Of a stretch of DNA of 64,000 nucleotides, positions 14,301-26,105 are shown piece by piece. A program made the translations under genes and the position numbers. Each line of letters opens with the position of its first letter. Position 1 is the first letter of the stretch. Origin of the DNA: Amblyornis subalaris (taxonomy: Eukaryota; Chordata; Aves; Passeriformes; Ptilonorhynchidae); the NCBI GenBank assembly GCA_018881555.1, contig JACAXG010000012.1, positions 7,552,087 through 7,616,086 on the forward strand, written 5' to 3'. The notes beneath the pieces were generated by a model. That model was not told where the DNA came from, made no database searches, and saw only the letters and a program-made list of their open reading frames with translations.

Positions 14301-15399
14301 TCTCATGCCATGTTGGACACCTTGCTAATGTTACCAGGGTTGGTGCTGCTGGCAAAGAAGAGAACAGTAGCCAGGCCAGGAAGAGGTAATGGTAAAAAAC
14401 ATGATGTGTGATGGACTCCAAGCCTAGGCCTGTCAAGGAGACAGAAAGGACAGCAGGGAATGTGGCATCTTGTGCTGTTCTCATGTCCAGTCATCCCCAT
14501 CTTGTGGTCTAACATGATGACCTCTGACTTCCAGATTTGCTTAAGGAAACAAAGTCCAGCAAATGAAGCAGGGAAGAATTGAGCTCAGAAGTGTATGAAA
14601 GCCAGCAGTTATGTTGTCTTCATCTGTGAATGGAACATATGACTTGCATATATCTATAGGCATTAAAGCTTGTACCATATATATGAGTAAAAACTCTACC
14701 TGTGCCCATAAAGCAGTTGGGAGCCNTATTGTGGGATTCCTCCATGCTGTGTGGTTCAAGTCTCAAAGCAGCCTTACAGTGATATTTGGTAGTGGTGGCA
14801 TGTGTGTGTCTCATTCAAGTACAGCTATTCTGCAGGGTGTGTTGAGGGGGTGTTTGCAGATTCACGTCTGTGTCTCACTTCTCCAGAATCTGCTTCAGCT
14901 CCCAGGATCTGATGTGCCAAACCCTCCTCATCTGAGCAAGTCAACAGCTTGTCCCAGGCTGCTGCCTAAGAGTATGGCAGGGACTTTGTAAATAAAGGAA
15001 ACAATTGAGTGATAAGTTCACACTTCAGCACACTGCTTAACAACCTGATAACAGTTAATTACATACAGTATTTTTAAATGCAGCAACAGGGAGATAACTC
15101 ATGCAGAGGTGGAGCACAGGTCCTTGGGCCTCACGACCAAAGGTTAACCTCTTACTACCCATGTGCCTATGGAGACGAGTGGCTGCAGCTCTGAATGTCA
15201 CCAGTTGTGAACTTTTAGCGGCCANCGGTGGCTCGAGGTCACGCATGTAAAGTTTCCTCAGCCGCAGGTAGGGGCAGGGCAAAGCTGCGCTCAGTCCCAA
15301 AACTTGCGGGTCTTGCTTTGAGAGCAACCTGTGTGCTGGCAGGCAGAAAATATAGGCCAGTAAAACAAGGGTTGTCTCCACCAGAGGTAGCAGGTAGAG

Positions 15400-15600
15400 C
15401 ATGTCCAGTCGGGAGTCGCTGCGCTCCCGCAGCCGCGCTGATGTTGGTGTAACTGAAGGAGCTCTGCAGGAAGGAGCCAGCGTAAACACAGCTGGAATGG
15501 GCGCTCGCGGCCGGCTGCGAGTCACAGCAGCTGCACTCAGTGCTACCGCTCCCTGGGCACCGGGTGGGACATTTCCGTCTCTCCCAGCCCGATGGGATTG
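15400..15600. promoter_or_regulatory. Small intronic CpG islet in PARD3B
   Basis: I count 16 CpG dinucleotides by eye in about 200 bases, including the clusters GCTGCGCTCCCGCAGCCGCG (15419-15438) and GCGCTCGCGGCCGGCTGCGA (15501-15520). The surrounding intron is almost CpG-free. A weaker shoulder of CpGs reaches back to about 15170. In vertebrate genomes such islets usually escape germline methylation and mark promoters or strong enhancers. Downstream at 15660-15790 is AT-rich sequence with CTAATTAAC and TCTATAAAGG, which look like homeodomain and TATA-like motifs. It could be an alternative or non-coding-RNA promoter, a developmental enhancer or a GC-rich retro-fragment. A 156-codon open frame on the minus strand (15055-15525) crosses it, but I recognise no domain in it. 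Confidence 0.45.
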
Positions 15601-18600
15601 AGGGGTTGACCCTTGTTATTTAAAGCACAATTTCAGGACATCTGCTGTCAGAGCACCTACAAAGTTCGTGACTTAATGCAAGTCTAATTAACTGATTTGC
15701 CTATCCAAATCTGGAGATTTACACACTTCTATAAAGGCAGCTGTAAAGTTATAACTTCAGCTGTTTATCATGCCCTGAGCCTTTAAATCTCTATTAAGAA
15801 AGGTGGTGTTTAATGGCTGGCTGGAAAATGGGTGGTTACCAGAGTGTTAATGGAGTGCGGCAAGCCAGGAAATGTATAACCTAATGCCTGTATAGAAATG
15901 AAAGGTTCTAACAAAAGAAAATATAGAGAGGGAGGATGTATTTACAGGCTGTTTGTGCTGTTCAGGAGAAAATCAGTACATGAGCAGCAGGGAAACAATG
16001 GGGACTGAAATACTGCCTGAAGAAAGAAATAAGAGCTGCTTGTTTTTAAGGTCCCTCTCACCCCCCAAAACAGCCATCCTTTTCCTCTGGATCTTGAGCT
16101 TTGCCTTTGTTGCAAAGGGGGGGAAAAAAGGAATGATAAATCACAGTAAGTTTAACAGAATGTCTGGACCAGAAATAAACAAAATGAAGGAAAAAATAAC
16201 CAGCTGCAATCAGTTTCAAAAATCATATTCCTTTTTTACTGAAGCATGGTTTTACTACCCAGTTTGTGCCATTGGAGGCAGAATTGACAGCCATGCTTCA
16301 TCATGGCAATGGGAGAAAATGCTGCAAGGAATGCTTTAATTTAAATGAGAAATGCTCTAAGAAAAAAAAAAAGTCTAAAAGCTTGTAATAGCATTAATAA
16401 CCACTTCTTACAGGTTTTTACTAGCCCACTAAAGATCAGACAGCATGTTAAGGTCCCAGCAGCTGAATAGTAAAGACCTGGGCCCAGGTTATTATTACTT
16501 AGGAAGATTCTTTTAGTGTTTTCTGTTATTTGTTGAAAATCATTTGAACAGCACAGCTGAATGGTCACCATGGTTTAAATTCATTTCACGTGAAAAATGA
16601 GAACAGGGTAGAATTTGAGTTGATGTATCTCTGAAAGCACTTCTCAAAAAGTGGATAGCAGTAGTGCTGTGAATGGATAGGCAAAGGGCAGAGGCTTCCT
16701 TGCTCTGGAGGAGCTCTTCTGGAGTGTGATTGATTCCTTCTCAAGAGGGGTTTTGACTATGGCAACAGACTTTCTTTTAAATCAAATTAAAAGCTCCTGA
16801 ACCACCACAAGCCCTTTAATTTCTACTCTGATAGCCTTCAGAAAAGCAGAGACCTGCAGTAGGGGTTAGGATGAGGCAAAGAGATCCAGGTAGTATTTCT
16901 AGCTTTTGTGCTGCTGCTGCGCTGAGGCCTGTGTTGGGGTCTTGCCTCTGCACCTTGCTCCCTTCTCATTGATTACCTGCTCTTGAGGGAAGTACCTGGC
17001 TCTTCTCAAGGCAGGGGCACCAGGGTCCCCCTGTCTGTTGGGAGTTGCTACACGTAAGACAGTGCAATTACCATAACACAGTTTTCACTTCAGCATCTCG
17101 CCCCAGTGGTGGCAGTTCTGCACACGTTCAGTACTTTTTTGTATTAGTTTGCGTTGAAATGCAAAATTCAACTGAGAAGCCTAAACATTTGCTTTTCTTG
17201 CTGGCTTAAGAGACATATGTCCTTTAAAAAGAAGTTTTCTCCTCTCCAATGTAACTGGTCAGCATCGTCTCAGAAACATGATGCAAGAGACCAAAGGCCA
17301 AGAACTCTTTTAGTCTATAGGAAGAGCTTTTGGTCCCCACTGATCTGCAGAACAAAAGACTGAAGGGACCTTAAGATCTCAGCCAGGTCTCTCCCCAGTG
17401 GAGCATGGGGGTTCCTGAGCAACAAGCATGACTGCTTAGCATTGAGAGTAGGTTACCAATGCTGAGAGGTTAATGACTCACGTGGCATTATGTTGTGTTG
17501 AATAATGAGTAACATCTGAAATTACACATGTTGTAATGACTCGCTACTTAAAGTACCAATCTACTTAAGATCCCTTTAAGCTTGAAGAGACTGCAGAATA
17601 GTGATGTCTTGTTCAATAGGTGCTACTTTATTTTATGCCTCCTGGTAGAAGAGATGTACCATGCCTGAGAGCATATTAACAAAACAAGTGAGGAATCGAG
17701 TAGGAAGGATTATTGCACTAGTTGTTTTGAATGCTTATTGGGCATTTATAGAGTACCAGCTAGCATATTTTGGGTTTTGTTGCTGTTGATTCAAGGGTTT
17801 TAATCCCGATTGTCACAATTCCTATGTTGGGATTGGGTTGGATTTAGGGAAGGAAAGAAAGCAGAGCTTTGCCTGAAGGATGGGATTATCAGAAACTGGT
17901 CTGAGATCCCCCGTGGAAAATAAACTAATGCTGGAGCAAAGGAGNAACACGGTTTTATGGTTTGGTTGCTGATGGGAGGGAGCTTAATTAAATGGTACTC
18001 TAAATTCTGATGTTAACCAATCTGTGACATAGTTCGCTCCATTAGGGATTGAAAACAATCTGTTTGCTTCCAGACAAAATAAGTTGTTCATGCTGTCGTA
18101 AGAAGTCTTACATAATCTCACAGTAAAGTTTTAAACCTGTCAGACACTGTTTTCCTGTCTTACAGTTGTTTCTACAGTCTGCTTACCTGTATGGAAAGCC
18201 AGTATGTGACTAAACTTTATGCTTGGTCTTAGATGTAAAAGCAAGTGTGACACCTAAATGTCTCCAATTTCTAAGAACTGCTCAGGGAGCAGCTGGGGCC
18301 CAACACCTCTCAAAATGTGGCCCTCTGCAAACAGTAAAGGACTTAGTTCTCCAGCTGCTTTAAGGCTAGACTTAAACTAGAGTAATATAAACATGTCTAT
18401 GCACTTACCTGCTGGGATTATGGTGCTTTAGCTGTTTGTTTCTAAATATTTCAAGCTGTAACATGAGAGAGAGAGAGAAACTGTGCATGTAAAGTCTTAC
18501 GTTCAGGCCAGTTAGCACCACTACTAGACTTTGCAGAACTGCATGCAAGGGAAGAGAATCAGGCCTGCCTGCAATTGCATCTGAAATGTACTCTTGCTCG

Positions 18601-18687
18601 AAGTTGAAACAAACTTATATGAACCCCTCCTTCTCCAAACCAAATAGGAATTCTTTAAAAAGGGAAGAGAGATTTTTCCACTCTTAC

Positions 18688-18713
18688 ACCCACCACTCAC
18701 CCCCCACCCCCCA
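18688..18713. repeat. C-rich simple tract
   Basis: The tract consists of C runs separated by A or T (CACC/CACCCCCCACCCCCCAG). It is low-complexity intron sequence. The opposite strand carries G runs, but only two are six or longer, so quadruplex formation is doubtful. Confidence 0.6.
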
Positions 18714-21700
18714 GAAATGCAGGTCATGAAATGATCGTTATTTTTATGGATCTGCAAAGCCCATAGAAGTCAAAGCTGTGTAATATACATTGCAGAGTGT
18801 TCTGCTAATCCAGTCCAACCGCAGTCATGCCTGGCCCAGGGAAGAGGGTCTGGTAACTGGAAACCTGACACTAAAGGAATTCCAAACACAGTCCTCAAAC
18901 TAAAAACAGCTCTCTCTGCATGGCATGTGCTACATGAGAGCCAGGGATTGTATTCTTTTACGTTATCTGATTTTTCAGCCTTGTATTGTTGATAAAAGAA
19001 CAGGAGAAGGAAGCACCTCCACCAGCTGAGCCCATAAATAAAGTGTGTATGGTGTGTTTGAGGTTAGTATGACATTGCTAGACATCTGCTTTCTTCTGAG
19101 AGGTACAGTCCTCTGTCACAGACAGCAGCCACTGAGCACTTCCTTGTGCTGCAGATTCTTCCCAGCGCTAAGATACCAAATTTGATTCCCGGTGGATTTT
19201 AAATGCAAACCCCTTCTTTGGCTATGGGAAGTATTGATTTGAAAGGGCAAAGAATATTTATTATAGTAGTATCTTACCTATTAAGATACAGAGACCAACT
19301 TTAATGCAGCTCAGTGACTTGCAGTGATTTTTTTGAAACCTGCAGTGATTTAAAATTTCATTAATTTATTTATTTTATGTTATATGCATGTTGAATATTA
19401 AGCATCAGAAGTTCTTAGTGCCACTGAGTACAAACAGCACTGCAGTATNTTTAATACTGCATCTGAGGAGATAGGGACTACATGGTCTTTTCAGTCAGTT
19501 GTTTTTAGTGTTTGTTGAGAAGAGCTTTATAAAGGCACAGTGTAATGTATTTGATACCGTAAGATTGTTTGTTTGCATAATTTAATTCTTACATCACCTT
19601 CTCCTTTCTTCTTTAAAAGTAGATCCTCTTGGCTGAGAACAAACAGCATGCAATCACACTGCATACAATGGAGTTCTTCAGTGAGAATTTGGACACAGAT
19701 AGGACCTTNTTGCTTTCACCTGCTCTTTAATCACAGCCTGGGCTGTGTGATGCCATCACCCAGAGTCTCTGTATGTCTTGCTTAGACATAAAAGAGACTG
19801 CAGCCAAATGTGGGCTTTCCATTTGCTNCTTAGTCTGTGGCTGTCTTTGAAGTTTGTTTCAAGAAGTACTCACTAACAAAGCAAGAAGGCAGTTTTTCAT
19901 GTGAGATTATATCCCTTGCAAAATATTCCCTCAGCAGCGAGGAGGAGAAAGTGATGTAAGAAGAGAGCATTCCCTTCCTTGCTTTTTACCAGGTACTAAG
20001 AGGGTGACCTCTGTGACTCTCCCTATAGAACAGAGGGAATTAAAACTCTTTGTCATGATGAAATCCAAACCCCCAACGTGATGGGGCACAGCACGAACAG
20101 CTAGACCGTCATTTTGCTTTCCTTTCAGATAGCCCAAGCATGTGTCTCCTGGCTGATGTTAAAGGTGACCTGCAAATGGAGGTTATCAATGAAATGCGGT
20201 AAACCTGAAATGTAATTACTTTTTTTCTGATTGTTTTTTGAAGCATCAGGTGTTTAGGCCAGTCTGATTTTCCACAGTTGAAGAATTACTAAAATGGGGG
20301 GTTAAAAAAAAAAAAGGGAGGAACTGCAGAAAGCAAAAAGTGTTTAGGNAGGGATTTTGAAACCTACAGACACCTGTGACTAAATAACATTTTGGGTGAA
20401 AGAAGTCTTTCCTAAGTATTTCAAATCCTGTGGTTCAGTTTTAAATAAACCCAGAAGCTCTTAAAAATTCTGCAGAAAAGCCAGAAAATATTATATTTTT
20501 TTGTGCTTGGAAGATAAATAAAGCAGAGATAGAAAAACAAACCTGCTTTAGGCTTTACTTGTCATAGAGAAAACAACAACATGTTAATTGAATATCAGTC
20601 ACAAGTTACCTGCTTTACTTGGACAAAGCTACTTTGTGCTCCTAATGCTCAAAATGGATCACAGTTGTTAACTGATGAATCATTTTAGAAGATAAACCAG
20701 TAGAGCTGCTAACCAGCATATGAAGTGAAACACATTTGCAACCACCTGTGTGTGTGATCTGTAATTTCTCTGCAGAGGAAGATGAGATTTTTGCTTCCTC
20801 ACAATAAAACAGACATTTTAAGAGGCCCCTTGCCCATGACATTTTTGAGGAGTGTTTTCACACTGTCCCACCAGTTTTACTCCTTTCTGGAACCCCTGCT
20901 TCTCCCTGCCTTCCTTCAGTTGCTTCCTGCAGCCTCTGCTTTTAGCCAGACCTGCATCCATAGTGCACCTTCTAGTGGGACCCAGCAGAGCTGAACTATC
21001 AGCAACACCAGTTTTTAAGCTCTGAGATCAGTTCCTTCCCAGGATGTTGTGTTAGCTTCCCTGCCTTCTGCCTGCCATTAATTGCACTGTATCCCCTGGT
21101 CAAACAACTGGCCAAAAATCTGGAAAACAGCTGACAGTTAGAGCAGCTCCTACTCAGCATGTCCTCTCAGAGGGCACGCTCCTGGCCTGGTCCTTTTGAG
21201 TGGCTGGACCTGCTTGACCCAATTTGTGGATTTTCGATCACTCCCCTGGGTCACTGATTTTCCACTTGAGGTTATTGGTTTGACCCCCACACCATGGGTC
21301 ACCTGGGAGGTGTGATATGGCCCTGTGAACTCTGAACTCGTCAGAAGCCAACAAAAATAGTGAGAGAGGGGAGAAGAATTTCATTAGGACCTCCTCAGAG
21401 ATGGCAGCGTCTGCCGAGTGAAAAGGCAGGAGTTGTTTTCCTTCTTGCAGAAACGAGCACAGCATCTACAAGGGGCTGCCAAGTAGAAAGTGTTTGGTTT
21501 GTTTTGTTTTGGCAATTTCTTTAAGGATAAACAAGAGCATATACTTTTACACCATGGGCTATCAAGTGAGAAGGGTGTTCAGGGGAGCCCTCCTCTTCCT
21601 GCTGGGAACTGCCTCGTGTCCCAGACTTACTGCTAATGGTGGTAGCATTTCTGCAGCCAGAGCTTGGTATTTGCAGTTATTTCTTCTGCCTTAAAAATAT

Positions 21701-24700
21701 TGACTTTCTGATGATTAATTTCTCGCACTTGAGGAGGGAAGGGCAGTTTTTTCCTGTATTTTAAGACTGGTCAGATAGAGGTTCATGAAGACTCCCCAGG
21801 CTGGTTGGTTGCACTGTGAGCAGCTCCATAAGAATGGAATTCACCAGGCANGGGTGGTAGGTAGGAAAGAATGAATCCTCAGGAAATAATTTTGCTCCAA
21901 CATGCTGTGCTGGTCATAAAAGGGAAAAAAAGTGTTGTCATTGTTGCTTGTNTATCTGCATGCATAACACCCACTGGGATCACTAGAGGAAGTGAGCTGG
22001 CAAGTGTGGAGCAGCCACGAGGATATCTTTTGTGAAATTTCCCTCAGTCATGGTGCCCAGAGTCAGCCTTTTGGACAGTTACCAGTGTTTCCCAAGGTTT
22101 ACTCAGGCAAGAGTTCTGCTAATCATTGGCTAGATCACTGCTTGTATTATCCCTGAGGCTACTAAAATAACTCACATACCTTCTGTCTTCCTGGGGCTTT
22201 CCTAAAGGGTTCATGTGAAGTGGATTCCAGTCTGGTCTCTGTGTACAACCTCTCCTCCCAGCTGCTAAGTTGACTCTGGGGAAAACACTCAAGAATTACA
22301 CCACCTATGGGTGTTTTGCCCTGAGAGAAAGGAAGCTGGTGCTGACAGTGAACAACTTGGGGTTTTATTTTTTAAAGAAAGATTTTGTTCTTCCCAGGTG
22401 TTCTTTTGCATTTTGTCTGCACAACCACAGGCGGTGTTAGCTGTAAGCGAACCAATGATGGATTTAGTTCGGCGGAAGAGGTAACAGCAATGGAGGTCTG
22501 ATGGCATTAGCTCAGGCAGCTTGGGTTCATTTCCCAGGTCTGGTGTGCTTTGATTGCCCAGGCTCATCTTCACCTCACAGTCCTGGGTCAGAGCAGCCTG
22601 AATGCACATCCCTCTGCACAGTCACAGCCGCTATAGCAGCAGTGTAACACTGATTCCTAAAACTGGACTGGCTTGGCTTTCCTGGAAGCATCTCTTTTGG
22701 CTGGATGCAAAGCACACCCCTCTTTTTTCGTGCACCTTGCAGACCTCCGGTGCCAGTTAAGGCATGAGTTGTGTACTGAAGGCTCAGTACGTCATGCTGG
22801 TTGTTCAGTCCTTTTCTCAACCACCATTTTGGTACCAATTAATCTTGAATTTGTTTTTTTCGAGTAATTCACCTTGCAGTTAGAGCTCTGTCCAAAGGCT
22901 ACCTGGCTTTTCAGTGAATTCTGCATCAGATTCCAAGCTCAGTCCTTTTCTACTGTGATCCACAAGAATTTTGTTGATTTTAGCTCATGATGAGAACACC
23001 NTATAAAACCTAATGTACAGGATTTTGAGCATTATCCTTAAATTAAAAGGTGATGGTGTAGGTTTGACGTTTGTTCCTGTTGGTGTGCTGCTTGACACAA
23101 AGCAGTTCCTACCATTGCAGACCCTTTTATGATTGGAAGTATGTTTTTGTACACAGAGTTATTAAACAGAGTGTGATGGGACTGACTAGTGAACAAGCCT
23201 TCATGCAGAAATACGTGGAGCAGCTCTTCGGCCTGCTGTGGAAATTAGGCTTTGTTGCAAGGCGTAGGTGTGTGAGCAGCGACAGCAATTGTCTCAGTAC
23301 ATACAGTTAAGAGTGGTTTAGTATCTCAGAGGGTGGCTTCAGGCCCTTCAGCACTTTGTCTGGACTGTCTCACCAGGAGGTGGAGGGGGAAGCTGGGAGT
23401 GCCTGTCTTTTATAATGTTCTGTTTTTAAAGCAGAAAGTCTCTGGGGAGCATAGGGTCCTAAAAGTCCAAGGCCTGGAATGCTTCCTTTTGCTCTTTCCA
23501 TTTTAAACAGGAAACATTTGCACTAAGTTATTCCAGGAGGAGAATTGTAGGTTCATTTCAAGGCAGATAATGTTTGTTCATTGCCTGTGTCCATGATTTA
23601 CCCCATGGGCTTAAATGAGTGCAGCAGAAAACCACATGTTTTGTTTTACTACATGCTAAACAAGTTCCAGCGGAGTCTGGGAGCCCAGGTTAAGAAAGAA
23701 GGGGCATGCTTGTAAAATCTCTGTGTGAACAAGAGAGTCATTGATAAATTTTGAACACCTGATCTGCTGTACCAGAATGATGACTTTTTTCATAATCTAT
23801 GCAAAGAATATTTAAACAGTTGATGAGTTCAGTCCCAAAGCCACAGAGCAGGTGTAATTGATTTATACTTTCAGCCCCTGTTTTGGGTCAAAACCCTGTC
23901 GTCTTCCCTCAGCTCTCATTTGGAGAAAAGCTTCCTCNGCAGTCAATGAGAGGTTTTGCCCAAAGTGCAAAGACAGTTGCAGTCAGACTGGCAAAAACTC
24001 TTAATTGAGTTGAACTTTTGGGGATGCTCTGGTGACATGTCTGTGAGAACAATTATTTTTGCCATTTCAAAAGTATCACAAGTTAAGTTGTACTAGGAAA
24101 AAATATCAATGCTTCATTAGTGCAAATCATGAAATTAAGATGCAGAAGGCTACAGAGAGGGCTCCATGGCACATCCTCAGGGATGACACGTTCACATGTT
24201 GCTTTTCACATGAACTAGAGCTTGTGAGATCCATACTGATGCAGACAAGTTACAGGTCTGTTGTAATATGGGGCCTTCTAGATCACAGGTTTTTTGAAAC
24301 CCCATTGGCAACTTGCCCCTTAAACACAGGCATTGTAGCCTGACATCCCTAGTGTTTCTTCCACAGGTTCCAGTTTTTCCAGCTATGGTGTTTGGAAAGT
24401 TTTACAGACTGACATATTGGGAGAGAATAGTGGGAAGTGGCCTGGAAANCGTGAATATTTGTGCATGTAAAGCTTATGGGATTTGCAGACTTGCAGACCC
24501 AGCTCATCTGTTTATCTTCAGGCTAGATAAGATTCAGTCAAACATGCATTGTTTAAAGGAGCTTTGTTTCCATTATGGCAAATGGATCACAGGAGACTGA
24601 CTTTGGGAGCTGAAGGGCTCCAGTGTTCCCCCATTGTAAAAGGGCTGTGATGTGCACTGGACCCTTCCTCCAGTGTCCTGGATGTTACAGACTTTTGTAG

Positions 24701-24872
24701 CATGCAGGTGGGAAGCTGGTTATCCTTCAGAAGTTCTTTTCATTCATCAAGACCTGTCATGCTTGAGGTGACGTTTCCTCTCCCAAAGTAAACATAGATT
24801 GATGTACAATAATGTGTCACTGGGCTAGTAGACTGCCTTCTTATGTGCTTTGTTATGTTTTTTCCTCCTCAG

Positions 24873-25227
24873 GCGTGGACCTGCAGAGCCTCTAGAATAT
24901 TTAACAGGGCCACGAGTAACATACAAAGAGAGAGACCTTCCCTACTACCAAGGAGGACAGCCTGTTATCCACCCATCTAAGGGGAACTACATCCGGGCGC
25001 CAGACACAAGAGTGGCGGGATTGAGGTACCCTCAGTATTACCCGGCCCAGCCCGTCACAAACCAGCATAAAGGACCCCTCCGGCAGGACGTGCCACCTTC
25101 CCCTCCTCAGTCCCACCGAGCACCAGCTTACAATGAAATTATCCGACACCGTGGGACCAGTCCAGACCAGTACCAGTACAGGCAACAGGATCCCAGGCAG
25201 AAGAACCCCATGACTGCAGCAGTATAG
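24873..25227 (+). CDS. PARD3B: PARD3B terminal coding exon (Par-3-like C-terminus)
   Basis: This is the last coding exon of PARD3B (also called Par3L), a PDZ scaffold of the Par polarity machinery at epithelial junctions. Unlike PARD3, the family member is reported not to bind atypical PKC strongly. The exon follows a CCTCCTCAG acceptor. Its first base G completes a split codon (probably Arg), and 117 codons follow to TAG at 25225-25227. The peptide starts RGPAEPLEYLTGP and contains YKERDLPYY, LRYPQYYPAQP, QHKGP, RQDVPPSPPQ and DQYQYRQQDPRQ. It ends QKNPMTAAV, as mammalian PARD3B does as I remember it. The region is disordered, rich in Pro, Tyr and Arg, and carries a PPSPP motif typical of proline-directed phosphorylation or SH3/WW binding. 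None of the PDZ domains is in this exon. No frameshift or N falls inside it. The paralogue PARD3 is excluded by the close match to the PARD3B tail and by the NRP2 gene downstream. Confidence 0.96.
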
Positions 25228-26039
25228 CCATGCACTGGGCTTGCCGGCACAGCCCGGAAGGAGCCCTGTCGGACATCATCCTTGTAGAGTTGTTCCCAAG
25301 CGTAGCTGCCTGTAAGAATGGCACACGAGACCTGGAGTCGTTCTTACTGAGCTGGGCTCAGCGTAGGTGCTTTCTAACAGGCGAACTAAAGCCACGTGAG
25401 GTACGATGTGTTTTGCTTGAGTATGTGAGGTACCAGACAGTTGAGTGTTTTTAAATTCCTTTTAAAACTAGAAAGTGGCTGCTGGAAATGAAACACAACA
25501 CTTAATGCACCTCAGGGCTATTTACTGAATCCAGTTACACCTTTACAGTACATAGCTGTCTGTGTAAGGGCAGCGGAGTCACCAGAGTTTACTTCAGAGT
25601 GCTGTTGTAGAGCCTTTTAAGTGAGAACACAGCGTGCAGTACGGACTTCATGCAGAGCTGGGAATCTTGTGTATCCAGAGTGTGATCATGACAAGGGACT
25701 GCCACAGAGGTAGTGGCCACATTCCAGGCATGTTCAGACCAACAGCTCTGCTTTAAGGATGCTGCAGTTCCAGATTTGTGATCTGGCCTCCACCTTCCTC
25801 TTTCTTTTTCGTGGTGGCAGCATTTGTCTTGTAGCCTTCATTTTTTGCAGTTTGTGTATCAAGAGTCTCCTCTTATTACACCTGCCNCATTTGACCTAGG
25901 GCAAAGAGCCTTATCCCTGTGCTTGGGCAGGCTCACAGAGGACAGGCGGCCAGCCACCTGAGAACTGCGTCTGTAGGGGGGGATGCGTGTGCTTGTGTTT
26001 GTTAGTTACATAGTGTGCAGTCTTTAGTGTAAACTCTGG

Positions 26040-26105
26040 AGACCAGATCCTCAGCTGCTGTCAGGAAGTGTTGCTCTTGGAGTTTCAGTGGAGCTGGCTT
26101 ATAAG
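26040..26105. repeat. Decayed amniote palindromic repeat relic
   Basis: ACCAGATCCTCAGCTGCTGT begins the copy, and GAGTTTCAGTGGAGCTGGCTTA lies about 36 bases later. A common sauropsid repeat reads approximately ggccagatcctcagctggtgtaa, followed by an 'ccattgacttcaatggagct' centre. The spacing and order fit. It lies within the probable PARD3B 3' UTR. Identification is from memory of the consensus. Confidence 0.5.

Larger units (their letters stand above)
1..24872 (+). other. PARD3B: PARD3B last intron (3' part)
   Basis: This stretch lies upstream of the terminal PARD3B exon and ends in a normal acceptor, a pyrimidine-rich run followed by CTCAG at 24868-24872. I looked for the preceding exon, which in the human protein encodes a segment rich in Arg, Tyr and Gly before the exon junction. 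I did not find it in any frame, so the whole stretch is probably one intron whose 5' end is outside the window. It is mostly AT-rich unique sequence with short A or T runs. The open frames seen are short, overlap one another on both strands and match no family I know. Listed separately are decayed repeats near 2.1 and 11.3 kb, simple repeats near 4.9 and 8.0 kb, and a CpG islet at 15.4-15.6 kb. That this is intron is inferred from the downstream exon. Confidence 0.85.

Noticed and set aside
15953..16339. 128-codon plus-strand open frame near the intronic CpG islet
   Set aside because: No domain, no promoter or splice structure, and composition typical of a chance frame.
17352..17400. Possible CR1 fragment in reverse orientation (GAAGGGACCTTAAGATCTC)
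   Set aside because: The match is too short and too diverged to separate from chance.
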